NCBI RefSeq assembly: GCF_030811455.1
Contig: NZ_JAUSQU010000001.1
Span: 1,364,001 to 1,428,000 of the forward strand
Origin: Streptosporangium lutulentum
GTDB lineage: Bacteria; Actinomycetota; Actinomycetes; Streptosporangiales; Streptosporangiaceae
Direction of reading: 5' to 3'
DNA: 64,000 bases
Below are positions 46,040 through 54,297 of this stretch, in pieces; the first letter of the stretch is position 1; each line of letters starts with the position of its first letter. A program made the position numbers and the translations under genes. Below the pieces are notes generated by a model that was not told where the DNA came from, ran no database searches, and saw only the letters and a list, made by a program, of their open reading frames with translations.

Positions 46040-46783
46040 TCAGCCCAGGGTGAGGAAGGCGAAGCCCCACACGTCGCGGTAGCCGCGTAGCCAATAGGAG
46101 CGGTGCTGGTCCACTTCGGCGCGGGCCGCCTCGGCTCCGGGGTGGTCGGGGTTGGCGACGAGCCACTCCTCCACGTCGGCGGTGAAGCCCGACTCGAACT
46201 CCTCCCACTCGCCTTTGCCGGCGGTCTCGATGCGCAGCGGCCGGAATCCGGCGGCCACGGCCTGGTCCACGAGGCCGGCCAGGTCGGTGTAGGTGTCCGC
46301 GGAGGTGCCCGGCCACATCCCGGCCAGTTCTTTGTCGGTGGGAGTACGTTCCCAGAACTCGGCGGCGAACAGCAGACGCCCGCCCGGGTTGACCAGAGGG
46401 CGCAGGGTGCGCAGGGTGTGCGGGATGCTCGGGCTGTCGCCGAAAGCGTGCCAGGCGCCGACGCTCAGCACCAGGTCCGCGGTGCCGAGATGCTCCTCGG
46501 CCGGGCCTTCGACGAAGGTGACGCGGTCGGACAGGCCCCGAGCCGCGGCATCGGCGCGCCCGCGGACCAGGTCGGGCCCGTAGACGTCGACGCCCGTGCC
46601 GCGGGCTTCCGGTACGGCCGCCAGGACGCGGAGCAGCAGCCGCCCCCAGCCGCAGCCCAGATCGAGCACGGTCGATGGTTCGGCGGCGGCGAGGCCGGTC
46701 GTCAGCCTGTCGGCGCGTTCGGCGGACAGCGGCGCGTGGAAGTCCAGCTTGGAGCCGGTTCCCAGCGAGGGGGGGTTGGTCAT
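46040..46783 (-). CDS. SAM-dependent methyltransferase
   Basis: 247 residues of class I methyltransferase fold. The SAM-binding motif VLDLGCGWGRLLL is followed by GTGVDVYGPDLVRGR, FVEGPAEEHLGTADLVLSVGAWHAFG and LRPLVNPGGRLLFAAEFW. The substrate is unknown. ATG 46783 lies 7 bases from a TACAGT box with no Shine-Dalgarno, suggesting a leaderless mRNA. A 41-bp near-copy of its middle lies at 44815-44855. Confidence 0.85.
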   Translation of the reverse strand: MTNPPSLGTGSKLDFHAPLSAERADRLTTGLAAAEPSTVLDLGCGWGRLLLRVLAAVPEARGTGVDVYGPDLVRGRADAAARGLSDRVTFVEGPAEEHLGTADLVLSVGAWHAFGDSPSIPHTLRTLRPLVNPGGRLLFAAEFWERTPTDKELAGMWPGTSADTYTDLAGLVDQAVAAGFRPLRIETAGKGEWEEFESGFTADVEEWLVANPDHPGAEAARAEVDQHRSYWLRGYRDVWGFAFLTLG

Positions 46784-46805
46784 GGTGCGCACTGTAGGTG
46801 GTTGA

Positions 46806-46949
46806 TCACGATTGCCGCGAGGGCTTTTCCCGGCCCTCCGCCACCGGGCACCGGCCGCTCGCCTCGAAGGTGGGTTCGGTGTCCTGCTCCACCGGCAGGA
46901 CGCTCGGACCCTCCTCACTCTGCCGAAATCGCGAAACGCCGCCGGATCC
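46806..46949 (-). other. Orphan reading frame to the left of the IS701 element
   Basis: A minus-strand frame of 47 codons plus stop runs from the IS border with coding-like composition (PSVLPVEQDTEPTFEAS). If both insertion sequences were removed between the CTAG borders it would continue the TetR frame on the far side. It may be the displaced C-terminal end of that gene, or chance. Confidence 0.3.
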
Positions 46950-46953
46950 CTAG

Positions 46954-48368
46954 TAGGACTTGGTTACCTCGGGTAGGAGACGGTATGTCACCTGCGTTGG
47001 GGGTGAGGGAAGATGACCCCTCAAGAACTCGAGGCCGTGCGGGCGCGACTGGAGACGTTCGCCGCCGAGGTGTTCTCCTGTTTCGCCCGTGCTGATCAGC
47101 GGCGATGGGGCGAACGATATGTGCGCGGCCTGCTGACCGACGGGGCCCGTAAATCGATGGAGCCGATGGCGGCCCGGCTGGGCGTGGACCGCCAGGGGCT
47201 GCAGCAGTTTCTCACCGACGCCCCCTGGTCACATCAACTGGTGCTGGCCGAGCTGGCCTGGCGGATGGACACGGCGATCAACCCGGCCGCCTGGGTGGTC
47301 GATGATGTGTCCTTTGTCAAGGATGGTGAGGAGTCGCCGGGAGTGGCCCCGCAGTACTGCGGGGCGCTGGGCAAGACCGCTAACTGCCAGGTCGCCCCGA
47401 GTGTGCACCTGGTCACCGACGTCGCGTCCTGTCCGGTGAACTGGCGGCTGTTCGTGCCCGAGGGGTGGGATGCGGCCTCACCGCGCACGGAGGATTCGGC
47501 CGCGGTGGCGGCGCGCAGGCAACGGGCCCGGATCCCCGCGGACATCACTCATGTGCCCAAGTGGCAGCTGGCTTTGGACATGATCGATGAGCTGTGTTGC
47601 TGGGGGCTGGAGGCGCCGCTGGTGGTCGCCGATGAGGGCTATGGCCAAGACGGGGCCTTTCGTCTGGGCTTGACCGAGCGTGGCATCGGCTACGTGGTGG
47701 GGGTGCGCTCCGATACCGCGCTGCTGGGCATCGATGCCGGCCGGACGGTCGCGCCGTATGCGGGGACTGGGCGGCGGCCGGTGCCGCGTTATCGAGACAA
47801 GCCGCGCTCAGCCCAGCAGATCGTGACCGCCGCCGGACGGCGCGCGCTGCACGCGGTGACCTGGCGGGCCGGGTCCAAGGGGCCGTTGCGCTCACGGTTT
47901 GTCGCGCTGCGGGTACGGCCGGCGGGGCTACGGATCCGCCGCGCGCACATGGGCGAGGATCTGCCGGTGTGCTGGCTGCTGGCCGAATGGCCACCTGGTG
48001 AGAGCGAGCCGACCAAATACTGGCTGTCCACCCTCCCGGCAGACATCCCGCTACGGCGCCTGGTGCGCCTGGCCAAAATCCGCTGGCGCATCGAACACGA
48101 CTACCGGGAGTTGAAGACCGGCCTGGGTCTGGACCACTTCGAGGGCCGCACCTGGAGTGGCTGGCACCATCACGTGACCCTGGCCTCGGTCGCACACGCC
48201 TTCTGCACCCTGGAGCGGCTCGACCCAAAAGTGCCGGCTGCGGTTTGAGCACCTACCGGATCATCGCCGAGTTGCAACTACTCCTGGCGTGCTGGGCCGG
48301 AATCTGCCCCACCTGCCGCCGAGCGTTACCCAGACACGCCCAGCCCGTCCCCACCTAACCAAGCCCTA
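46954..48368 (+). mobile_element. IS701-family insertion sequence with CTAG target duplication
   Basis: Terminal inverted repeats TAGGACTTGGTTACC (left) and, at the right end read inward, TAGGGCTTGGTTAGG. Flanked by CTAG at 46950-46953 and 48369-48372. A 4-bp YTAR target duplication is characteristic of IS701. The element is 1415 bp and carries one transposase gene. Confidence 0.85.
47013..48248 (+). CDS. IS701-family transposase
   Basis: 411 residues. N-terminal RLETFAAEVFSCFARADQR and YVRGLLTDGARKSMEPMA are family landmarks. The DDE residues are in WVVDDVSFVKDG, LVVADEGYGQDG and WRIEHDYRELKTGLGLDHFEGR. The frame is intact, so the element may be active. GGGTGAGGG precedes the ATG. Confidence 0.9.
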   Translation: MTPQELEAVRARLETFAAEVFSCFARADQRRWGERYVRGLLTDGARKSMEPMAARLGVDRQGLQQFLTDAPWSHQLVLAELAWRMDTAINPAAWVVDDVSFVKDGEESPGVAPQYCGALGKTANCQVAPSVHLVTDVASCPVNWRLFVPEGWDAASPRTEDSAAVAARRQRARIPADITHVPKWQLALDMIDELCCWGLEAPLVVADEGYGQDGAFRLGLTERGIGYVVGVRSDTALLGIDAGRTVAPYAGTGRRPVPRYRDKPRSAQQIVTAAGRRALHAVTWRAGSKGPLRSRFVALRVRPAGLRIRRAHMGEDLPVCWLLAEWPPGESEPTKYWLSTLPADIPLRRLVRLAKIRWRIEHDYRELKTGLGLDHFEGRTWSGWHHHVTLASVAHAFCTLERLDPKVPAAV

Positions 48369-49353
48369 CTAGACGAGTAAGTCCGATGTGATCAGTGGTC
48401 GTAGGCGATCAGCGAGCGGGTGACCGGGGCTCCGGTCTTGTTGTTGTGCCAGATTGCCGCGGCCATCGCCAGGATGCGCTGGGCGACGCGGACGGCGACG
48501 CCCTCGAAGGTCCGTCCGCCGTGTTGTTCCAGGTCGAGTTGGCCTTTGAGAGTGTCGTTGACCGACTCGATGAGCTGGCGGACCTTCTTGAGCATTGGCT
48601 CGCCGTGCCGCTGTTTCTCCCGCTTGCGGGAGGGACGCAGCAGGTCGATGCCGTGGGCGGCGAGTTCCTTCTCAAAAGGCTTGGAGGCGAAACCCTTGTC
48701 GCAGATGAGCAGAATGCCCTCGCGTTCGGCGATCAGGCCGGCATCGACCTCGAGCATCGCGGCCAGCACCTCCCGCTCGCCGATCTTCGGGTTGGCCAGC
48801 GCCCATAAGATCGGCATGCCGGTCGGGGTGCACACCAGATACAGCCGCAGGCCCCAGAAGAACCGGGAGTGTGAGGCGCAGTAGCCATAGCCGGCCCAGC
48901 CGGCCAGGTTCGAGCGCTGCACGGTTGGGCGCGACATCCCGCACGGCACCGGTGTGGAGTCAACGATCCAGTGGTTGTCGAACCAAAAGTCGCTGTCGGT
49001 GGCCAGCTCCCGGATCATCTGCTTGACCAGGGGCAATGCCGCGCGCAGGCGTTTGTTGTAGCCCGACTGCTGCGGCAGGTACGGGAACATGCCGGACAGG
49101 TGCGTGCGGGCGAAGCGCAGCCAGCGGGCCTCGGAGTGGTGACCGAGCAGCGCCTGGGCCACCGCTAGGCAGACGAGCTCGGAGTCGCTGAGCAGCGGCG
49201 GCCTGCCCATCGATCGGCTTCCTCCGATCTTGTCGTCGATCTTCACATATAGTGCGGTCAAGAGGGTGTTCAGGTCTTGCGTCACAACATGATCTTGAAC
49301 GCCCTCTCTTCATGCCCGGTCACCGGCCCCAGACATCGGACTTACTCGTCTAG
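48369..49353 (-). mobile_element. IS982-like insertion sequence
   Basis: A perfect 21-bp inverted repeat, left 48369-48389 and right 49333-49353, whose inner part is ACGAGTAAGTCCGATGT. Each end begins with CTAG, which may be the repeat tip or a palindromic target duplication. Length about 985 bp, typical for IS982. Its left CTAG is also the target of the IS701 element. Confidence 0.82.
48392..49285 (-). CDS. IS982-family transposase
   Basis: 297 residues beginning DLNTLLTALYVKIDD, the usual IS982 opening. Catalytic acidic residues lie in WIVDSTPVPCG, LICDKGFASK and ESVNDTLKGQLDLEQHGG. Intact frame. It is transcribed opposite to the IS701 transposase. Confidence 0.88.
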   Translation of the reverse strand: MTQDLNTLLTALYVKIDDKIGGSRSMGRPPLLSDSELVCLAVAQALLGHHSEARWLRFARTHLSGMFPYLPQQSGYNKRLRAALPLVKQMIRELATDSDFWFDNHWIVDSTPVPCGMSRPTVQRSNLAGWAGYGYCASHSRFFWGLRLYLVCTPTGMPILWALANPKIGEREVLAAMLEVDAGLIAEREGILLICDKGFASKPFEKELAAHGIDLLRPSRKREKQRHGEPMLKKVRQLIESVNDTLKGQLDLEQHGGRTFEGVAVRVAQRILAMAAAIWHNNKTGAPVTRSLIAYDH

Positions 49354-50060
49354 GCCCCGGCGGGCCCGCCCGCACCCGTGAGGTAGGCGACGACCATCTC
49401 GCCGATCATCTTGCGATGCCTGTCCCGATGTTCGGACGTGGTCAGGTCACGCCCGAACAGCGCGCCGAAGGTGTGCTGGTTGGCGATGCGGAAGAAGCAG
49501 AACGCGCTGATCATCATGTGGACGTCGACGGCGTCGGCGTCGGTGACGAACGCGCCGCTCGCCTGGCCCGCGTCGAGGATCTGAGAGATCACGTCGAGAA
49601 CGGGGGTACCCAGGTTCGCCAGCACCTCCGATTTGCGGATGTGCTCGGCCTGGTGGATGTTCTCGATGCTGACGAGCTTGATGAAGTCGCGGTGGGCGTC
49701 GTGGTGGTCGAAGGTCAGCTCCGCGAGCGTGCGGATCGCCTCGACCGGCGCCAGATGCTCCACGTCGAGCGTGCGTTCGACGGCCCGGACCTCGGAGTAG
49801 GCCTTCTCCAGGACGGCGATGTAGAGCTGTTCCTTGCCGCCGAAGTAGTAGTAGATCATCCGCTTGGTCGTCCGGGTGAGAGCGGCGATCTCGTCCACCC
49901 TGGCGCCGGCGTAGCCGTGCCGGGCGAACTCGCCCTGGGCGACCGCCAGGATCTCCGCCTTGGTGCGGTCGGGGTCACGCTGGCGGTCCCCGGTTACGCG
50001 GGTGGCGGGCTGCGAGGGCATGAGGCTCCACGGGGATGACGAATCCTGGTCGGGCCTCAT
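49350..50060 (-). CDS. TetR-family regulator of the quinate/shikimate genes (3' end altered by IS)
   Basis: 236 residues from ATG 50060; ATG 50021 with GGAG upstream is an alternative start. Helix-turn-helix: EILAVAQGEFARHGYAGARVDEIAALTRTTKRMIYYYFGGKEQLY. The C-terminal ligand domain is long (ANLGTPVLDVISQILDAGQ) as in aromatic-acid TetR regulators. It is the last gene of the operon starting at 53211, 15 bp after the QuiC gene. Its stop TAG is supplied by the CTAG tip of the IS982-like element, so the original C-terminus may have been different. Predicted to bind the shared operator at 53224-53245 and 56014-56035. Confidence 0.85.
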   Translation of the reverse strand: MRPDQDSSSPWSLMPSQPATRVTGDRQRDPDRTKAEILAVAQGEFARHGYAGARVDEIAALTRTTKRMIYYYFGGKEQLYIAVLEKAYSEVRAVERTLDVEHLAPVEAIRTLAELTFDHHDAHRDFIKLVSIENIHQAEHIRKSEVLANLGTPVLDVISQILDAGQASGAFVTDADAVDVHMMISAFCFFRIANQHTFGALFGRDLTTSEHRDRHRKMIGEMVVAYLTGAGGPAGA

Positions 50061-50075
50061 CCTATTGCCACGTGC

Positions 50076-51890
50076 TCACCGGCTGACGGGAGCGTGCTGG
50101 ACGGCCAGCCGGATGGGGGTGTTCTGCGCGCCGTAGCCGTCGTAGCCGCCGACGCGCTGGACGATCTCGAAGAACACGCGGCCGACGGTGACCGTGTAGA
50201 GGTGGAGGAACTCGCCTCGCGCGTCACGGTCGTAGAGCAGCCCGAGCTCCCTGAGCGTCCGGTGCCGCTCGGGCCCCAGGTCGTGGCGGGCTTCGAGGTC
50301 GTCGTAGTAGTTGCCGGGGATCGGCAGCAGCACGCCGCCGAGCGCGCGAAGCGCGCGGGCCGTGGCGACGATGTCCCGGCTGGCCAGCGCGACGTGCTGC
50401 CACGGGGTGTCCGGGTGGGAGACGTGCGAGCCGACGTGGGCCACGTTGAGCGCTATGCGGACCGCGCCGTCGGGGCTGGTCACCGCCCTGCTCCGGAGCA
50501 GGCCGTAGGGGTCGGCCAGCTCCAGGCTCTCCTGCGGGCGCAGGCCCAGGACGCTGCGGTAGAAGAGCGAGGCCTCGTCGAAGTGGTGCCACGGCTGTGT
50601 GAGCGCCACATGGTCGATGTGGGTGATCTCTCCGGGCACCGGTTCCACCGCGACGCCGGTGAAGTCACCGGTCCAGCTCGGGTGGTCCGGCTGTGCCGTA
50701 CGGCAGAAGAACAGCGCGGTGCCGTCGGGGGCGGCGACGGAGTCCAGCGGGGCGTCGTGCGGGGCGCGACGGCGCGGAAGGACCGGCGAGAGCAGCGACT
50801 GCGCGCGCTTGACCGAGCCCGCCGGATCGGGGGTCTCCAGTCCGATCGCGGCGAGGGCCGGATCCCGCGCCGCCTCTCCCGCGTTCAGCAGGATCCTGGC
50901 CTGGCCCTGCTCCCAGAGCTCGACCGGCTTGCCGCCGTGCACGCCCGTGCGCGTGAATCCGAGTGCGGTCAGCAACCCGCTGAGCTCCGCGGTGTCGGGG
51001 GCGGCCAGCTCGGCGAAGGCGAAACCGGTGGGGACGACAGAGCGGGGAGGCACGGCGAGAGCGGAGTCCGGCGGCAGGCGCCGCGCGACGGACTCCTCCA
51101 GGGCGATCAGCGATCGCATGGCGTCGACCGCGGTGCGGGCGGTGTCGGCCTGCCGGAAAACGTCGTTGAACACCTCCAGCGACAGCGGCCCGGAATATCC
51201 GGCCCGCAGGACGTGGGCCACGAGCCCCGCCAGATCGAAACCGCCCTGCCCGGGAAAGCAGCGGTAGTGGCGGCTCCACTGCAGGACGTCCATCGCGAGG
51301 AGCGGGGCGTCGGCGAGCTGCAGGAAGAAGATCTTTTCACCGGGGATCGCCTCGATGCCTCCGGGGTCGGAACCACGCGACAGGATGTGGAAGCTGTCGA
51401 GGCAGACGCCCAGGCAGGGGTGATCGGCCATCCGCACGATGCGCCAGGCGTGCAGATACTCGTTGACGTGGCGACCCCAGGCGAGCGCCTCATAGGCGAT
51501 CTCGATCCCGTGCTCGCCCGCCCGCTCGGCGAGGAGACGCAGGTGCTCGGCGGCGAGCGCGTCGTCGTCGACGGCGTCGGGAGAGACGCTGGAGCAGACG
51601 AGCAACCGGGTCGAGCCGAGCCGTTCCATCACGTCGAATTTGCGCTCGGCGCGGCGCAGGTTCCGGCCGAGGAGATCGGCGGGGACCGCCTCGAAGTCAC
51701 GGAACGGCTGGTAGAGATCGATGCTCAGGCCGAGGTCCGCGGCTCGCGTGCGGATCTCCTCAGGGGACAGGGGGCTGGCGAGCAGGTCGTTCTCGAAGAT
51801 CTCCACTCCGTCGAATCCCGCGCCGGCGATCGCGGTCAGCTTCTCGGTCAGCGTGCCGCTGAGCGACACGGTGGCGATGGACTTGCGCAT
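50076..51890 (-). CDS. quiC: 3-Dehydroshikimate dehydratase, QuiC-type, fused to HPPD-like VOC domain
   Basis: 604 residues. The N-terminal AP-endonuclease-2 barrel (about 1-275) has metal-ligand candidates E134, D165 (CLDSFH), Q191 (QLAD) and E239 (SLEVFND), matching the QuiC pattern as I remember it. The C-terminal half is a VOC/4-hydroxyphenylpyruvate-dioxygenase-like region with His in ITHIDHVALT, His in WQHVALASRD and Glu in FFEIVQRVGG. The reaction is 3-dehydroshikimate to protocatechuate, the exit of quinate and shikimate catabolism. ATG 51890 follows GGAAGGA. No protocatechuate-cleaving genes are in the window. Confidence 0.88.
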   Translation of the reverse strand: MRKSIATVSLSGTLTEKLTAIAGAGFDGVEIFENDLLASPLSPEEIRTRAADLGLSIDLYQPFRDFEAVPADLLGRNLRRAERKFDVMERLGSTRLLVCSSVSPDAVDDDALAAEHLRLLAERAGEHGIEIAYEALAWGRHVNEYLHAWRIVRMADHPCLGVCLDSFHILSRGSDPGGIEAIPGEKIFFLQLADAPLLAMDVLQWSRHYRCFPGQGGFDLAGLVAHVLRAGYSGPLSLEVFNDVFRQADTARTAVDAMRSLIALEESVARRLPPDSALAVPPRSVVPTGFAFAELAAPDTAELSGLLTALGFTRTGVHGGKPVELWEQGQARILLNAGEAARDPALAAIGLETPDPAGSVKRAQSLLSPVLPRRRAPHDAPLDSVAAPDGTALFFCRTAQPDHPSWTGDFTGVAVEPVPGEITHIDHVALTQPWHHFDEASLFYRSVLGLRPQESLELADPYGLLRSRAVTSPDGAVRIALNVAHVGSHVSHPDTPWQHVALASRDIVATARALRALGGVLLPIPGNYYDDLEARHDLGPERHRTLRELGLLYDRDARGEFLHLYTVTVGRVFFEIVQRVGGYDGYGAQNTPIRLAVQHAPVSR

Positions 51891-51904
51891 GTCGTTCCTT
51901 CCTC

Positions 51905-52759
51905 TCAGGCGCTGACGAGATCGGTCAGGTGGGTGAGCATCCGTTCGGCGTCGGGTTCGCATCCCGTGAAGAGGCGGAAGGCGTGGGCGGCCTGGAAGAC
52001 GACCATGCCTCCGCCGTCGAGGGTCCGGCAGCCGAGTGCCCGCGCCTGGCGGAGCAGCTCCGTCTCCAGGGGCCGGTAGACCACGTCGGCGACCCACAAC
52101 GCGGGGTGGAGCAGGCCTGTGGGCAGGGGGAGCCCGGGATGCGCCGCCATGCCGGTGGGCGTCACGTTGACCAGGCCGTCCGCCTCGGGCAGCAGCCCGG
52201 CCAGCGCGCCCGGGGCCGCGGCCGACGCGCGCCCGGCGCCGAACCGGAGTGTCAGCTCGGCGGCCAGCGAGACCGCCCGGTCGGGCTGGACGTCGACAAG
52301 GGCGATCCGGTCGGCGCCGAGGGTCAGCAGGGCGTGCGCGACCGCGGCACCGGCGCCGCCCGCCCCGAGCTGCACGATCTGGCGGGTGGAGGCGTCCGGA
52401 AGCCCCCGGGCGAAGGACTGGGCGAATCCCGTCCAGTCGGTGTTGTGCCCGACGGCGCGGTCGCCGTCGAACACGACGGTGTTGACGGCGCCGAGCATCG
52501 CGGCGTCCGGCGAGAGCTCGTCCAGATGCTCGATGACGGTCTGCTTGCACGGATGGGTGATGTTGAGCCCGGTGTAGCCGAATCGCCGGGCCCCGCGAAC
52601 GAGATCGCCGACCGCCTCCGCCCCCAGTCCGAGCTCGGCGAGGTCGATGAGGCGGTAGAGATAGCGGAGGCCGTGGAAGTCGGCTTCGCGCTCGTGCAGG
52701 GGAGGACTCAGGGAAGGGCCGACGCCCGAACCGATCAGCCCGACCAGATGGGAGGTCAA
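51905..52759 (-). CDS. aroE: Shikimate/quinate dehydrogenase (catabolic AroE-type)
   Basis: 284 residues from a TTG start that overlaps the upstream stop as TTGA. Substrate motif SLSPPLHE, catalytic K72 in NITHPCKQ, D108 in NTDWTGF and a Rossmann GAGGAGAA are present. The sequence style (ELSPDAAMLGAVNTVVFDG) resembles the NAD-dependent quinate/shikimate dehydrogenases of actinobacteria rather than biosynthetic AroE, and the operon supports a catabolic role. It would oxidise quinate to 3-dehydroquinate and shikimate to 3-dehydroshikimate. Confidence 0.87.
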   Translation of the reverse strand: MTSHLVGLIGSGVGPSLSPPLHEREADFHGLRYLYRLIDLAELGLGAEAVGDLVRGARRFGYTGLNITHPCKQTVIEHLDELSPDAAMLGAVNTVVFDGDRAVGHNTDWTGFAQSFARGLPDASTRQIVQLGAGGAGAAVAHALLTLGADRIALVDVQPDRAVSLAAELTLRFGAGRASAAAPGALAGLLPEADGLVNVTPTGMAAHPGLPLPTGLLHPALWVADVVYRPLETELLRQARALGCRTLDGGGMVVFQAAHAFRLFTGCEPDAERMLTHLTDLVSA

Positions 52760-53211
52760 CGGTCTCTCTTCTCCAGCAGGTGGGACAGATGGATGAGGGC
52801 CAGGGCGTAGCCGTGCGCTCCGGCGCCGCAGATCATGGCGTCCGCGACCTCGGAGACGAACGACGTGTGGCGATACTCCTCGCGGCGGCGGTGGATGTTG
52901 GTCAGATGCACTTCGACGATCGGAACGTCCACGGCGGCCAGGGCGTCGCGCAGGGCGACCGAGGTGTGCGTGTAGCCGGCCGCGTTGATCGCGATTCCGG
53001 CCGCGTGCCGCCCGGCCTCCTGGACGGCGTCGACGAGCACGCCCTCGTGGTTGCTCTGCCGGAAGTCGATCAGCAGGTCGTGTTGCTCGCCGACCGCGTG
53101 GCACAGGGCCTCGATCTCGTCCAGCGTGGTGGTGCCGTACAGTTCCGGCTCGCGGCGGCCGAGCAGGTTGAGGTTGGGCCCGTTGAGAACCAGCACGGGG
53201 GCGCGGGACAT
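52756..53211 (-). CDS. aroQ: Type II 3-dehydroquinate dehydratase
   Basis: 151 residues, normal length. Catalytic features: LNGPNLNLLGRREPELYG with Y25, N76 in INAAGYTH, and H102 in EVHLTNIH. It interconverts 3-dehydroquinate and 3-dehydroshikimate; in this operon it works in the catabolic direction. AGGAG lies 6 bases before ATG 53211. First gene of the aroQ-aroE-quiC-tetR operon. Confidence 0.92.
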   Translation of the reverse strand: MSRAPVLVLNGPNLNLLGRREPELYGTTTLDEIEALCHAVGEQHDLLIDFRQSNHEGVLVDAVQEAGRHAAGIAINAAGYTHTSVALRDALAAVDVPIVEVHLTNIHRRREEYRHTSFVSEVADAMICGAGAHGYALALIHLSHLLEKRDR

Positions 53212-53223
53212 TGATCACTCCTG

Positions 53224-53251
53224 AATGTACGAACTAGTACGTTACTTTATA
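53224..53251 (-). promoter_or_regulatory. Operator and -10 of the quinate/shikimate operon
   Basis: The sequence AATGTACGAACTAGT (53224-53238) continues into ACGTTAC, an imperfect dyad around ACTAGT. A minus-strand TATAAA (53251-53246) sits directly upstream of it, so a bound repressor would cover the transcription start. The same 15-mer recurs inverted at 56019-56033. Confidence 0.65.
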
Positions 53252-53375
53252 GCCCAGCGAGTCGTCTCCGGGAAAGCCCGTCTCGCCGAGGTGGCCTCCG
53301 GTGAGGCGTGACGGCGGTGGCGCCGGCCGGGCCGTCGCCCCGGCCGGCGCCACCGCCTCAGGCTCGCGCCGGCGC

Positions 53376-53518
53376 GGACCTCATGCGACGACCACGATCC
53401 GGCCCGCGAGGACGGACCTCATGGGACGACTGAGGCCGGCCCGCGAGGGGAGACCTCATGCGACCCGGCCCGCGAGGGGGACCTCACGCGATCACCGCGA
53501 CCCGGCCCGCGAGGGGAG
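53376..53518. repeat. Four tandem copies of the 3' end of the MBL-fold gene
   Basis: Four units each contain CGGCCCGCGAGG and a GACCTCA-type segment. Read on the minus strand, the one nearest the gene is its true end (LAGRVAVIA then stop), and the next and the last also read LAGR...A then TGA. They look like duplicated gene termini. Confidence 0.8.
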
Positions 53519-54284
53519 CCGAGAAGGGAGGAAAGCGGTCGAGCACCTCCGGGTCGTGACCGGCGACCACCAGGTCGGGACCGTCGGACAGTTCCCTGAT
53601 CCGGTCGAACGCCCCGTACATGCCAGTCATGCTGTGCAGGATCGCGAAGGGCCGGTCGTCTTCGATGTTCTCGTAGAAGTGGCTGGCGTCCGAGGCCAGC
53701 ACCACGTGGCCCTGCGCCGTCCGCACCCGCACCACCTGCATGCCCGCGGTGTGCCCGCCGACCAGGTGGACGCTCAAACCCGGGACGACGGCCGCGTCTC
53801 CGTCGACGAGCCGCACCCGGGCCTCCTTCCGGGCGGCCCGCAGGTGCGCCAGGTCGCTTTCGGAGACCAGCCACCGTTCCCTGGTGATGCGCTCCGCCCA
53901 CGGCCCGGTCCAGTAGTCGAGTTCGGACCGCTGGAGCACGTACCGTGCGGCCTCGAACTCGTGGGCGGTGCCGGTGTGGTCGTAGTGCAGGTGGGTCAGG
54001 ACGACATGGCCGACGGATTCCGGGGCCACTCCCATCTCGGCCATCGTCCGCGCGGGCGAGGCGAGATACTCCAGTCCCTCGATGCCGGCCGCCCGATCGG
54101 CGTGGATCCCGGCGTCGACGAGGACCGTGTGGTTCGCGGAGACCGCCAGCCAGACGTAGTAGGCCGTCGGGTGCGGTTCGTCCCACCGGGTGTCGTATCC
54201 GTGGAAGTGCTGGCCGCGCCGTCCGTCTCGCTGTGCGTAGCGGATCGCGTAGACCCGGAACTCGTCGTCTGCCCTGCCGCTCAT
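53484..54284 (-). CDS. MBL-fold metallohydrolase (AHL-lactonase-like)
   Basis: 266 residues. The zinc motif is THLHYDHTG, with further His/Asp ligands in GGHTAGMQ and VLASDASH, as in N-acyl-homoserine lactonase-like proteins. It has no signal peptide. GGAGG precedes ATG 54284, 13 bp after the MFS importer gene, so both form one operon. A lactone derived from quinate or shikimate is an attractive substrate, but this is speculation. Its 3' end is repeated three more times downstream. Confidence 0.85.
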   Translation of the reverse strand: MSGRADDEFRVYAIRYAQRDGRRGQHFHGYDTRWDEPHPTAYYVWLAVSANHTVLVDAGIHADRAAGIEGLEYLASPARTMAEMGVAPESVGHVVLTHLHYDHTGTAHEFEAARYVLQRSELDYWTGPWAERITRERWLVSESDLAHLRAARKEARVRLVDGDAAVVPGLSVHLVGGHTAGMQVVRVRTAQGHVVLASDASHFYENIEDDRPFAILHSMTGMYGAFDRIRELSDGPDLVVAGHDPEVLDRFPPFSAPLAGRVAVIA

Positions 54285-54297
54285 GTCGCCTCCGATC

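Noticed and set aside
53376-53518. CRISPR-like array in the repeats after the MBL gene
   Set aside because: Units are adjacent, unequal and derived from the gene's own 3' end, with no unique spacers and no cas genes nearby.
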